A DNA stretch of 64,000 nt from JL08 sp039969355 (GTDB lineage Bacteria; Pseudomonadota; Alphaproteobacteria; Rhodobacterales; Rhodobacteraceae). Of this stretch, positions 9,300-18,231 are shown piece by piece. Location of the stretch: contig JBDVOA010000001.1 of NCBI GenBank assembly GCA_039969355.1, positions 124,001 to 188,000 on the forward strand. The letters run 5' to 3'. The notes beneath the pieces were generated by a model. That model saw only the letters and a list, made by a program, of their open reading frames with translations. It was not told where the DNA came from and made no database searches. The position numbers and the translations under genes were made by a program. Each line of letters opens with the position of its first letter. Positions within the stretch are counted from its first letter, which is position 1.

Positions 9300-10499
9300 T
9301 CAGGAACTTTTTGCCTGGAAAACTGCCCCAACCTCCGCCCGAATGATACGGGCAATCAGAGCGCAATCCTCCAGCGAAAACGTAAGCGGAATGCGCATGT
9401 CCACAACGCCCCGCAATATCCGGTCACTGGCAGGCATCGGTTCACTTGGTGCATAGCGCCAGCTGTCATATCGCGAAGTGAAAGCCACCGGTTCCGATGC
9501 GCCAAACCATTTGAGATCCACTCCACGCGCATCACAGCGCCTCAAGACCTCACCAATGGCGCCCCCTGCCCAGTCGAGCAACAGAAACTGGATCGAGGAG
9601 CCCACAGGCTGCGCCGCACCGTGCCGTTCAACCACCTTAAGACCGGGTGTGCCACGTAAACCCGCCTCGATCAGATCATAACGCGCTTTCCATTCCGTGC
9701 ATTGCTCTGCCAGTTTATGCAACTGCGGTCGCAGAATGGCGGCGCGCAAATTGTCCATCCGGCCCGAGATGTTCGGAGTGTCATATTTGATTTGTTCGAA
9801 CGCGACTGGGTCAGGCGCGGCCAGATGCCGCTCATAGTGCATATAGGAACCCGACATCATCACGGCCTTTGCCGCAAGCATTGGGTCATCTGTCACCAAA
9901 AAACCGCCTTCGCCGGAATTGACATGCTTATAGGTCTGGCACGAATAGCATCCGATCGCGCCATGGCGCCCGGACGGCACCCCCTTAAACGCCGCACCCA
10001 TCGTGTGGGCACAATCCTCAATCACGGTAATGCCAGCCGCTGCACAGATTTCCATCAGCCGGTCCATGTCGCATATGTGCCCGCGCATGTGGCTCAGCAG
10101 CAGGAACCTTGACTGGTCTGCCTTGGCTTCCAAATCCTCTAGGTCAATCGTTAGGCTTTCGGTAACCCCAACAAAAACCGGCACCGCCCCCAGAGATGCA
10201 ATTGCGCCGGGGACTGGGGCAAGCGTAAAGGCGTTAGACAGCACTTTGTCTCCGGCGCGCACCCCACAGGCCCGCAAAGCCGTCGCCATCGCATAGCCTC
10301 CAGAGGCGACCGCAAGCGCGTATTTGGCCCCCGTCAGTGCTGCAAACTCTTGCTCAAGCAGGGCGGTTTCGCTCAACTCGCCCTCGACGACATTGTAGCG
10401 GTGCAGCCGACCGTGGCGCATGACGGCAATCGCCGCCTCGATCCCCTCTTCGGAGATCGATTGCTGCTGTGTGAAACTGCCAGTGAAAACTTCGCTCAT
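9300..10499 (-). CDS. DegT/DnrJ/EryC1-family PLP aminotransferase
   Basis: About 399 residues, fold type I PLP enzyme of the sugar aminotransferase group. Conserved features are EDCAHTMGA (Asp162 contacts the PLP pyridine nitrogen) and CYSCQTYKHVNSGEGG (the Schiff-base lysine is about K191). Members usually aminate keto-sugars for cell-surface glycans, or act as dehydratases when the lysine is replaced; here it is present. No nucleotide-sugar genes flank it except glmU and glmS about 1 kb away on the other strand. ATG at MSEVFTG is used; a TTG 14 codons upstream is possible. Confidence 0.85.
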   Translation of the reverse strand: MSEVFTGSFTQQQSISEEGIEAAIAVMRHGRLHRYNVVEGELSETALLEQEFAALTGAKYALAVASGGYAMATALRACGVRAGDKVLSNAFTLAPVPGAIASLGAVPVFVGVTESLTIDLEDLEAKADQSRFLLLSHMRGHICDMDRLMEICAAAGITVIEDCAHTMGAAFKGVPSGRHGAIGCYSCQTYKHVNSGEGGFLVTDDPMLAAKAVMMSGSYMHYERHLAAPDPVAFEQIKYDTPNISGRMDNLRAAILRPQLHKLAEQCTEWKARYDLIEAGLRGTPGLKVVERHGAAQPVGSSIQFLLLDWAGGAIGEVLRRCDARGVDLKWFGASEPVAFTSRYDSWRYAPSEPMPASDRILRGVVDMRIPLTFSLEDCALIARIIRAEVGAVFQAKSS

Positions 10500-10634
10500 G
10501 GCGCGAATGTGTGCCGTGTCGTTGATAGGGTCAATGGCCAAAGCACCAGAATTCGAAACTTCAAAGCCCGTCTTCGAATGCGATGATCTCTTTCGTGAAC
10601 AACCGCAGGCACACCTTTTCTTCGCGTCAGATCT

Positions 10635-11300
10635 TCATCCAATCAACCCGCGCACTAGTTCTGGCAGTTCGCCGAACGACGACAGCATTGCATCAGGTTG
10701 TAGCGCGGCCATGTCTCCGCCTGCGGGTCCGAATGTAACCAGCACCGATGGTACACCTGCTGCCCGCGCGGTATTGTGATCGGTGTCGCTGTCTCCGACC
10801 AGAAGGCATTGCGCTGGATCGCCCCCCGCCCTGCGCGCTGCCTCGCGCAGCGGTTCCGGATCAGGCTTACGCACCTTCAACGTATCGGCCCCAATCATGG
10901 ATCCGAATTTATCCCGAACACCTAATCGACGCAGCAACAGATCTGCCAGTGCTTCAGGTTTGTTAGTACAAATGCCAACGCCATATCCGTTCGAGGACAA
11001 CACTTCGACAGCTTCCATTGCGCCCGGGTACAAAGTCGTATGCACGTCGATGGCTTGGGCGTATGCTGCAAGAAGTTTGGGATAATAGTGATCCAACGTT
11101 GCTTTGTCGCGTTTTTGATCTAGCCGGGCCAACCCCAGCGTGAGCATCGCGCGGCCGCCCCGCAGAGCGGTCCCGGCATCCTCGTCAGGGTCCAGCATCG
11201 CGCCGACCCCCATGTCGACGAAACACGTGTTGGCTGCAGCAATCAGGTCTCCGCTTGTATCCGCCAATGTCCCGTCAAGATCAAAAATGACCGTTCTCAT
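10635..11300 (-). CDS. gph: Phosphoglycolate phosphatase (HAD family)
   Basis: A 221-residue HAD hydrolase. Motif I is FDLDGTLADTSGDL with the nucleophile Asp at residue 6, motif II is CTNKPEAL, and motif III/IV is LVGDSDTDHNTARAAG. This pattern and length match Gph-type phosphatases that remove phosphate from 2-phosphoglycolate formed in DNA repair or photorespiration-like metabolism. A GAGGGG five bases before the ATG decides the start; the reading frame is open much further upstream but without a site. It is divergent from glmU with about 140 bases between them. Confidence 0.88.
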   Translation of the reverse strand: MRTVIFDLDGTLADTSGDLIAAANTCFVDMGVGAMLDPDEDAGTALRGGRAMLTLGLARLDQKRDKATLDHYYPKLLAAYAQAIDVHTTLYPGAMEAVEVLSSNGYGVGICTNKPEALADLLLRRLGVRDKFGSMIGADTLKVRKPDPEPLREAARRAGGDPAQCLLVGDSDTDHNTARAAGVPSVLVTFGPAGGDMAALQPDAMLSSFGELPELVRGLIG

Positions 11301-11441
11301 AACCACCCCTCTATGCCGCCAATCGGCGTTTTTTTGCTGCGCCTTATTGCAGGCCGCAATTTTGTTTGATGTGCCTCGGCCTTGCACACTGTCTGCAACC
11401 GGATAAAACGAGCGCGATATGAATACAAAGAGAAAACAAAA

Positions 11442-12791
11442 ATGAGTATCGCATTGGTCATCCTTGCTGCAGGTCAGGGAACACGGATGAAATCGGATCT
11501 GCCAAAGGTTCTGCACCCGATTGCCGGGGCACCGATGTTGGTCCACGCCATGCGGGGGGGCAGTTCTGTCTCTCCGGAGAAAGTTGTCATCGTCGCCGGT
11601 CACGGTGCCGATCAGGTCAACGAGCTGGTCAAACAGCATAGTGAAACCGCAGAGGTCGTCCTGCAAACAGAGCAATTGGGTACTGCACATGCTGTCGCAC
11701 AGGCCCGCCCCGCCTTGGACGACTTTCACGGGGACGTCATTGTCCTTTATGGCGATACCCCATTCATTCAACCCGAGACACTTGAACGCATTGTCGAGGC
11801 ACGTGCCACTCATGATCTTGTTGTGCTAGGCTTTGAAGCCGCAGACCCTGAACGATATGGTCGTTTGATCATGCAAGGCGAAACTCTGGAACGCATCGTC
11901 GAATTCAAGGAAGCAACCGCGCCGGAGCGCGCCATCCGTCTGTGCAACAGCGGTGTGGTCGCAGGTGACGCTGCGACGATGTTTGATCTCATTGATGCCA
12001 TTGGTAATGATAATGCTGCGGGCGAATACTATCTGACCGATACCGTCGCGATTGCTCGCCACAAAGGGTTGAGCACAACGGTCGTGACTTGCGATGAGGC
12101 TGAGACATTGGGCGTGAACTCACGCGCGCAACTGGCGCAGGCCAATGCCGCCTTTCAGACCCGCGCCCGGTCGGCAACGATAGAGGACGGCGTCACCCTG
12201 ATGGCCCCAGAAACCGTTTATTTCGCATATGACACAGTGATTGGCCGCGACGCGGTTATTGAACCAAACGTGGTCTTTGCACCCGGCGTCACCGTTGAAT
12301 CCGGCGCACACATTCGCGCATTTAGTCATCTTGAGGGATGCCACATTTCACGCGGTGCAGTCGTAGGTCCCTACGCTCGTCTACGCCCCGGCACCGAACT
12401 GTCTGAAGACACTCGTGTGGGCAACTTCGTCGAGATTAAGAATGCCAAGATAGCCGAGGGCGCAAAGGTCAATCATCTGTCATACATTGGCGATGCCACT
12501 GTGGGCACGCGCAGTAACATCGGTGCGGGCACGATCACCTGCAATTATGATGGCGTGATGAAGCACCAAACCAATATCGGCCAAAAAGCCTTTATCGGCT
12601 CCAACACCATGCTTATAGCCCCAGTAACAGTTGGCGACAACGCCATGACAGCAAGTGGTTCAGTCATTACCAAAGATGTAGAAGCCGACGCTCTCGCCCT
12701 GGCGCGGGCCCCGCAAGTGAATAAACCAGGGATGGCGAAAAAGCTCTTTGATATTCTGATATCCAAGAAAAAACAACGTGATAAGAGGTAA
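11442..12791 (+). CDS. glmU: Bifunctional GlmU, GlcN-1-P acetyltransferase/uridyltransferase
   Basis: 449 residues. The N-terminal uridyltransferase starts with LAAGQGTRMKSDLPKVLHP, which binds UTP. The C-terminal left-handed beta-helix acetyltransferase has hexapeptide repeats and the conserved KNAKIAEGAKVNHLSYIGDA and NIGAGTITCNYDG. It makes UDP-N-acetylglucosamine for peptidoglycan and lipopolysaccharide. The start is ATG in MSIALVILAAG; the open frame upstream is not conserved-looking. The glmS start follows after 5 bases, so the two genes form an operon that supplies consecutive steps of one pathway. Confidence 0.96.
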   Translation: MSIALVILAAGQGTRMKSDLPKVLHPIAGAPMLVHAMRGGSSVSPEKVVIVAGHGADQVNELVKQHSETAEVVLQTEQLGTAHAVAQARPALDDFHGDVIVLYGDTPFIQPETLERIVEARATHDLVVLGFEAADPERYGRLIMQGETLERIVEFKEATAPERAIRLCNSGVVAGDAATMFDLIDAIGNDNAAGEYYLTDTVAIARHKGLSTTVVTCDEAETLGVNSRAQLAQANAAFQTRARSATIEDGVTLMAPETVYFAYDTVIGRDAVIEPNVVFAPGVTVESGAHIRAFSHLEGCHISRGAVVGPYARLRPGTELSEDTRVGNFVEIKNAKIAEGAKVNHLSYIGDATVGTRSNIGAGTITCNYDGVMKHQTNIGQKAFIGSNTMLIAPVTVGDNAMTASGSVITKDVEADALALARAPQVNKPGMAKKLFDILISKKKQRDKR

Positions 12792-12796
12792 TCCTG

Positions 12797-14620
12797 ATGT
12801 GTGGTATCGTAGGCGTTCTTGGCAGCCATGAAGTTGCTCCCATCCTCGTCGAAGCGCTAAAGCGCCTTGAGTATCGTGGCTATGACAGCGCCGGGATAGC
12901 CACCGTCAATCAAGGCATTCTGGATCGACGGCGCGCGGTTGGAAAACTAGTCAATCTGTCCGATGAACTGGTGCATCGCCCGCTTGCCGGAAAATCAGGC
13001 ATTGGTCACACACGGTGGGCAACGCATGGTGCACCGACTGTCGGTAATGCGCATCCGCACAAGGCAAAGGACGTCGCCGTCGTTCACAACGGAATCATCG
13101 AAAACTTTCGCGACTTGAGAGCGGAGCTCGCCGACCATGGCGTCGGGTTTGACACTGAAACGGATACTGAAACTGTCGCTTTGATGACTCAGTATTACCT
13201 GGACGCGGGTGCATCCCCCGTCCAAGCCGCCAACCAATGCCTCGACAAATTGCGGGGGGCCTTTGCGCTCGCTTTTCTGTTTCAAGGCCAGGACGATCTC
13301 ATCGTTGCCGCACGCAAAGGTTCTCCGTTGGCAATCGGACATGGTGACGGGGAGATGTTTGTCGGGTCAGACGCGATTGCCCTGTCGCCCATGACCGACC
13401 GGATCACCTATCTTGAGGAAGGGGACCGGGCGATTGTTACCCGTTCGGTTTTGGAAGTCCGCGATGCCAGCGGGAACTTGGCCAATAGACCCGTCAAAAC
13501 TATCCGAATTGAAAGCACCCGGATCGACAAGGGCGGCCACAAGCATTTCATGGCCAAGGAAATTGCCGAGCAGCCCAACGTGATCGCTCAGGCACTGCAG
13601 CATTACCTGTCCGAACGCGCGGATGAAATTGTTCTGCCAGAACCGGGACTGGACTTCGCAAGTACCGATCGATTGACAATGGTAGCCTGCGGCACCGCCT
13701 CTTACGCCTGTCTGACAGCCAAATACTGGTTTGAGCAGTTGGCAGGCCTGCCCGCTGAAGTCGATGTCGCGTCAGAGTTCCGCTATCGCGAACCCCCGAT
13801 TACCGAACGCACCGTGGCTGTCTTTGTCAGTCAGTCCGGTGAAACGGCGGACACACTTGCCGCGCTGCGGTACTGCGAAGGCAAGGCTGACAAGATCGTA
13901 TCGGTCGTGAATGTGTCCGAAAGCTCTATTGCGCGCGAAAGTGATCTTGCGCTGCCGATCCTCGCTGGGGTCGAGGTTGGTGTGGCGTCTACCAAGGCAT
14001 TCACCTGCCAGTTAGTTGTGTTACTGATGCTGGCGCTGAAAGCGGCGGTGGATCGCGGCAGGATGACACCAGAGTCACTCGCGGATCATCTCTCGGAATT
14101 GCGCGGATTACCCGGCATTTTGAACATTGCGCTGGATAACCCAAATTCGACCAAGCGCGCCGCACGCCATCTTTCTGAGGCGCGCGACGTCCTTTTTCTG
14201 GGGCGCGGACGCATGTTCCCTCTTGCATTGGAAGGTGCGTTAAAGCTCAAAGAGATCAGTTATATACACGCAGAAGCTTATGCGTCCGGCGAGCTCAAGC
14301 ATGGACCTATCGCTCTGATTGACAAGAAGGTGCCGGTGGTGATCATGGCGCCGCGCGATGATCTGTTCGAAAAGACCGTATCGAACATGCAGGAAGTGAT
14401 GGCACGCAAGGGTAAAGTGATTCTGATCTCGGACGCCGCAGGTCTAGCGGAGGCAGGTGAAGGAGTGTTTGCTAAGATCCAAATGCCCGAGGTTTCGGCG
14501 ATTTTGACACCGATACTCTATGCGTTGCCCGCACAATTACTGGCCTATCACACGGCGGTCGCCAAGGGCACTGACGTGGACCAGCCGCGCAATCTGGCAA
14601 AATCCGTGACCGTGGAATGA
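12797..14620 (+). CDS. glmS: Glutamine--fructose-6-phosphate aminotransferase (isomerizing)
   Basis: 607 residues, full length. The N-terminal Ntn glutaminase begins MCGIVGVLG with the nucleophile Cys directly after Met. Two SIS domains follow with SQSGETADTLAAL and GVASTKAFTCQ, and the sugar-phosphate isomerase part has HAEAYASGELKHGPIALI. The C-terminus ends in LAKSVTVE, as usual for the family. It converts fructose-6-P and glutamine to glucosamine-6-P, the entry to UDP-GlcNAc, with glmU 5 bases upstream. No ribozyme leader is present. Confidence 0.97.
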   Translation: MCGIVGVLGSHEVAPILVEALKRLEYRGYDSAGIATVNQGILDRRRAVGKLVNLSDELVHRPLAGKSGIGHTRWATHGAPTVGNAHPHKAKDVAVVHNGIIENFRDLRAELADHGVGFDTETDTETVALMTQYYLDAGASPVQAANQCLDKLRGAFALAFLFQGQDDLIVAARKGSPLAIGHGDGEMFVGSDAIALSPMTDRITYLEEGDRAIVTRSVLEVRDASGNLANRPVKTIRIESTRIDKGGHKHFMAKEIAEQPNVIAQALQHYLSERADEIVLPEPGLDFASTDRLTMVACGTASYACLTAKYWFEQLAGLPAEVDVASEFRYREPPITERTVAVFVSQSGETADTLAALRYCEGKADKIVSVVNVSESSIARESDLALPILAGVEVGVASTKAFTCQLVVLLMLALKAAVDRGRMTPESLADHLSELRGLPGILNIALDNPNSTKRAARHLSEARDVLFLGRGRMFPLALEGALKLKEISYIHAEAYASGELKHGPIALIDKKVPVVIMAPRDDLFEKTVSNMQEVMARKGKVILISDAAGLAEAGEGVFAKIQMPEVSAILTPILYALPAQLLAYHTAVAKGTDVDQPRNLAKSVTVE

Positions 14621-14665
14621 TGGGAGACTTTGCAAAATTGTGTACTTATTATTAATTCTAAAGTT

Positions 14666-14694
14666 ACAACTACATGTTTATAAGTTGTTTTTTT
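14666..14694 (+). terminator. Weak intrinsic terminator after glmS
   Basis: ACAACT and AGTTGT form a 6-bp stem around an AT-rich 11-base loop and run directly into seven T. It lies about 45 bases past the glmS stop. The stem is short and AT-rich, so efficiency is uncertain. Confidence 0.4.
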
Positions 14695-14743
14695 AACTCA
14701 TCTATGAAAATTTCGCTTAAAATTGCTTCATAAGTCTTCTGGC

Positions 14744-14971
14744 CTAACGTTTTTGTAACTTCCGGATAAATCCTAGCGGGCCTTGCAGCGAATTCGATCC
14801 CGTCGTTTGACGATCTGCCTCAGCCCGGCTCAAGCTGCCATCACCGTTGTCGTCGTCACGTCTCAGTACCTGATCGGCACCACTGGATCCAATGGCAGAA
14901 GCAAGCTCGCCACGGCACAGTATGCCATCGGTATCGGAACCGACTTGACTGTAGGAATTGTCCTGCGCAAG
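14744..14971 (-). pseudogene. EF-hand protein fragment fused behind a transposase remnant
   Basis: In frame after the IS6-type remnant, about 75 codons encode an EF-hand-like stretch. The loop DDNGDGSLSRAE (14819-14854) has Asp, Asn, Asp, Ser, Ser and Glu at the canonical calcium positions 1, 3, 5, 7, 9 and 12. An earlier loop ending CRGE has lost its first ligand. There is no signal peptide or start of its own; the frame is entered from transposase sequence. It reads as the tail of a small periplasmic EF-hand protein truncated by an insertion event. Expression is unlikely but the frame is open. Confidence 0.5.
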
Positions 14972-15169
14972 TGCGCGCATTCGACTGATGCAGTTTGTAC
15001 GGATCTCGGATACGAACACCAGGCCAAATCTGTTGCACTAGAACCGAACCGTCTCGTGGCCAACGTCAAACCCGCGCTCATGCAGTAGGTCTTCGACATT
15101 GCGACGCCACAGTGAAAATCGAACGTACATCATCTCCGCTAGGCGGATGATCTCAGGGCTCACCTTGAA
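14972..15169 (-). pseudogene. IS6-family transposase N-terminal remnant with internal stop
   Basis: Read on the minus strand, the segment gives KVSPEIIRLAEMMYVRFSL, then RRNVEDLLHERGFDVGHETV, then RF, a TAG stop, CNRFGLVFVSEIR and RMRA. This matches the N-terminal helix-turn-helix region of IS6-type transposases, where the usual Trp codon (TGG) after VRF has become TAG. The DDE catalytic domain is missing and the frame passes into an EF-hand fragment. The element is dead. Family assignment is by recall of the conserved pattern, not by a search. Confidence 0.7.
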
Positions 15170-15469
15170 TTAGCGATTTGGACTATGTTTTGTCATCCAC
15201 TGAGGGTACGAGACCACCCTGCCCGACTCAAGCCGGTTTTTGTCTGGCAGCGCCGCTCCAGCCGTTCACGCGACTTGTTTAGCACATCGTCCACGCTCCA
15301 TGAGCGCCATTACCGCGAGTTCGGTTTCGCCATTGTCCACATGGCAGTCACTGGGGACCGACGCAGCGCATGGCCGTAAGGACCTCATTTTGCATGATTC
15401 TGCGGTTTGCATGGATGGCCGCTGGCGGCACAATGCAGCCATCAACCGGGCTCAACGGCCACCAATCCC
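15170..15469. other. Intergenic, no gene recognised
   Basis: The 300 bases between the IS6-type remnant and the end of matB hold no convincing coding frame in either direction. Short frames lack ribosome sites and family features. The sequence may be further decayed insertion material. Confidence 0.5.
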
Positions 15470-16981
15470 TCAACAAAACATTGTAGCGAATTGTTCCCTA
15501 AGTACCTTTTTTTGAACCTTACCCATCGTGTTGCGTGGCAGCTCTGGCAAAACAATGAGCTTTTGGGGTAGTTTGAAACGCGCCAATGAAGTTCCAATCG
15601 ACGCCTTAATGCCGTCCAGATCCAGATTTTGATCTGGCTGTGCTATCAGGACACCCACAACGCTTTCGCCAAAATCTGGATGGGGCACGCCAATGACTGC
15701 GCTTTCCTGAACGCCACTCTGGACATCCAACAGCAGTTCGATTTCCTTTGGGTAGATGTTATAACCACCTGAAATAATTAAGTCTTTATTACGACCAACA
15801 ATCCTCAGATAGCCGTCCGTATCAATCTGACCTAGATCGCCGGTGATAAAAAATCCGTCGGGGCGCAATTCTGCAGCAGTTTTTTCGGGCATCTGCCAAT
15901 AGCCCTGAAATACGTTCGGTCCGCGAACTTCGATTTCGCCAATTTCCCCTTGTGGAAGGGACGCCCCAGTTTGGCTGTCGATTATCTTTAGTTCCACGCC
16001 GGGCAAGGGAAATCCAACTGTTCCTGCGCGACGCTCACCGTCATAGGGATTGGAGGTAATCATATTCGTTTCTGTCATGCCGTAGCGCTCCAGAATGCGG
16101 TGACCTGTGCGCGCTTCAAACTGAATATGGGTATCCGCAAGAAGGGGAGCGCTGCCGGACACAAACAGTCGCATATGCTCGGCGAGATCGTTGGTGAACC
16201 TAGCGTCCCCAAGAAGGCGGGTGTAGAACGTCGGAACACCCATCATCATCGTGGCTTGCGGCAATGCGTTGATCATCTGGTCGAGGTCGAACTTCGGCAA
16301 GAAAATCATCTGGCTACCTGCAAGCAAAGAAACATTGCTCGCGACAAACAGGCCGTGGGTGTGAAAAATCGGGAGCGCGTGCAACAAAACATCAGCAGAC
16401 GTTATACGCCATTCAGTTTGCAGCGTTTCTGCGTTGGACAACAGGTTTCCCTGGCTCAGCATCGCGCCTTTTGACCGCCCAGTCGTGCCGGAGGTATACA
16501 GGAAGGCCGCAAGATCATCCTCACCGCGCGCCACGGTTTGGAAGTCCGTTGGAAATGACGCCGCCCTTTGCGCAAATGTGCCCGAGCCATTGGCATTCAG
16601 CGTTTCCAAATGGGCCTGACATCGCTTGGCAATCGGTTCCAAATCGCTGCACCTGTTGTCGTCTGCCAAAACTATACCGGCGCTAGAGTTCTCGACGAAA
16701 TAGGCAACTTCGTCTGCTGTGTAAGCCGTATTCAAGGGGAGAAAGACCAAACCGGCTTGGGCGCAGGCCGCATAGACAGCCAAGGCTTGCGGTGACTTGG
16801 CAACCTGAATGGCCACGCGATCACCCGGCACAAGGCCCATGTCCGTGAACAGCCCGGCGTATTGGGCAGCCGTTTTCAGGAAGCCTGCATAGGTCAGCAC
16901 TCCCTCCCCCGGCACTTGCAGGAATACCGCATCGCTTTGGAGATGTTGCCCAAAAAGCGCGTCATAAAGCGGATTTGCCAT
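15470..16981 (-). CDS. matB: Malonyl-CoA synthetase
   Basis: A 503-residue ANL-superfamily ligase that makes malonyl-CoA from malonate, ATP and CoA. Motifs: AFLYTSGTTGRSKGAMLSQG (ATP phosphate loop), ILERYGMTETNM (adenine site), FITGDLGQIDTDGYLRIVGR (hinge) and NTMGKVQKKVLRE, which includes the catalytic lysine. The assignment as malonyl- rather than another acyl-CoA synthetase rests on its place 23 bases after malonyl-CoA decarboxylase and the TRAP genes, the same order as matPQMAB of Sinorhizobium. An AAAGGA precedes the ATG. Confidence 0.92.
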   Translation of the reverse strand: MANPLYDALFGQHLQSDAVFLQVPGEGVLTYAGFLKTAAQYAGLFTDMGLVPGDRVAIQVAKSPQALAVYAACAQAGLVFLPLNTAYTADEVAYFVENSSAGIVLADDNRCSDLEPIAKRCQAHLETLNANGSGTFAQRAASFPTDFQTVARGEDDLAAFLYTSGTTGRSKGAMLSQGNLLSNAETLQTEWRITSADVLLHALPIFHTHGLFVASNVSLLAGSQMIFLPKFDLDQMINALPQATMMMGVPTFYTRLLGDARFTNDLAEHMRLFVSGSAPLLADTHIQFEARTGHRILERYGMTETNMITSNPYDGERRAGTVGFPLPGVELKIIDSQTGASLPQGEIGEIEVRGPNVFQGYWQMPEKTAAELRPDGFFITGDLGQIDTDGYLRIVGRNKDLIISGGYNIYPKEIELLLDVQSGVQESAVIGVPHPDFGESVVGVLIAQPDQNLDLDGIKASIGTSLARFKLPQKLIVLPELPRNTMGKVQKKVLREQFATMFC

Positions 16982-17004
16982 GATCTGGATCCTTTGATCG
17001 TGGG

Positions 17005-18231
17005 TTAAACCGCGCCGCTCAACGCGCGCACATCAGGCGAGGCGGTAACGGTTTTGTCAGTTACAAATTTTTCGTGATTGTTCGTGATCTGGGACAAGTC
17101 ATAGAGGTAGTTCACCATTGCGCCACCGGATTGGCGCATACCCTTCTCAGAGACATCCGCGCCCGCGTGAACGGCATGGACTGCCGCCCCATTCCCCAAA
17201 TGGAAACGCGCCACCGGATCCAGAGGCAACGTGTCATCGTGCTTTGCTTCCAGAAGGTAGTGCGCGGCCTTGCTCTCCAATGATGCAGTGTCCAAAGATC
17301 GGTTTTTGACCGTTTCAAGCCATTTGTTCAGCCCCGGTATCGGGGACAGAGTGACAAATGTCCGAAGACCCGTCAGGTGACGAGAAAGATCTGCGGCTAC
17401 TTGCTTGATCAGCAAATTCCCAAAAGAAATGCCAGCTAGCCCTGATTGACAATTCGAGATCGAATAGAAAACGGCCGTATCGGCCTCATCGGCTTCAATG
17501 GGGTCGCGCCCATCGGCCAGTAAAGTCTGGATTGAGTTTGGGACACCTTGGGTCAAGGCAACCTCGACAAAGATCAGAGGTTCATCCGGCATGGCAGGGT
17601 GGAAGAAGGCAAAACACCGACGATCAGAGGGTTGCAGGCGGCGGCGCAGATCGTCCCAGCTGTCGATGGTATGCACCGCCTCGTAGGCAATGATTTTTTC
17701 TAGCACTTCGGCCGGACTGGACCAATTGATCGGTTGCAAGACAAGAAATCCGCGATTGAACCAGGAGGCAAACAAGTGCTGGAAATCGACGTCCAGCGGC
17801 TCAAGCTTCGGGTCGTCGCGCATCATCTGCAAGAGATCCCGACGCATCGACACCAAACGCTCCGTCCCGCCGGGAACCTGATTGAGACGCCTCAACAATT
17901 CCTGCCGATTGGGTTCACTTGCCCGAGCATAGGCGCTGTAACTGCGCTTTGACGGGGCCTCTTTGTAGAGCTTCAGGCTCTCGACCACTTCAACGGGGTC
18001 AATTTCCAAGTCCTGCATCATGAACGTAAAAAATGCATGCTTGCCGTCGACCTCGGCGCAACCGTATAGATCAAGGATCAGGCGTGCCAGCGTCACGCCA
18101 GAAACCTCCCCCTGCGCGCCCAGAAGATCCAACGCCAGTTCCGCAATGCCACGCCCTTCAGCTTCAGAGGAAACCGCGCGGGCAAACCGACGCTCAAATA
18201 CCGTTGAAAACAAATCGGAAAAATAGCTCAT
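17005..18231 (-). CDS. matA: Malonyl-CoA decarboxylase
   Basis: 408 residues. An N-terminal helical domain is followed by the GNAT-fold catalytic domain with FYSISNCQSGLAGISFGN (Ser257/259 region) and RFHLGNGAAVHAVH (His344), which match the Ser and His of characterised malonyl-CoA decarboxylases. It releases CO2 from malonyl-CoA to give acetyl-CoA. The ATG of MSYFSDLF overlaps the TRAP large-subunit stop as ATGA, which decides the start against a frame 28 codons longer. Together with matB it feeds imported malonate into acetyl-CoA. Confidence 0.95.
   Translation of the reverse strand: MSYFSDLFSTVFERRFARAVSSEAEGRGIAELALDLLGAQGEVSGVTLARLILDLYGCAEVDGKHAFFTFMMQDLEIDPVEVVESLKLYKEAPSKRSYSAYARASEPNRQELLRRLNQVPGGTERLVSMRRDLLQMMRDDPKLEPLDVDFQHLFASWFNRGFLVLQPINWSSPAEVLEKIIAYEAVHTIDSWDDLRRRLQPSDRRCFAFFHPAMPDEPLIFVEVALTQGVPNSIQTLLADGRDPIEADEADTAVFYSISNCQSGLAGISFGNLLIKQVAADLSRHLTGLRTFVTLSPIPGLNKWLETVKNRSLDTASLESKAAHYLLEAKHDDTLPLDPVARFHLGNGAAVHAVHAGADVSEKGMRQSGGAMVNYLYDLSQITNNHEKFVTDKTVTASPDVRALSGAV

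Noticed and set aside
12700..12797. glmS ribozyme upstream of glmS
   Set aside because: glmS follows glmU after 5 bases with no leader, and the ribozyme is characteristic of Firmicutes.
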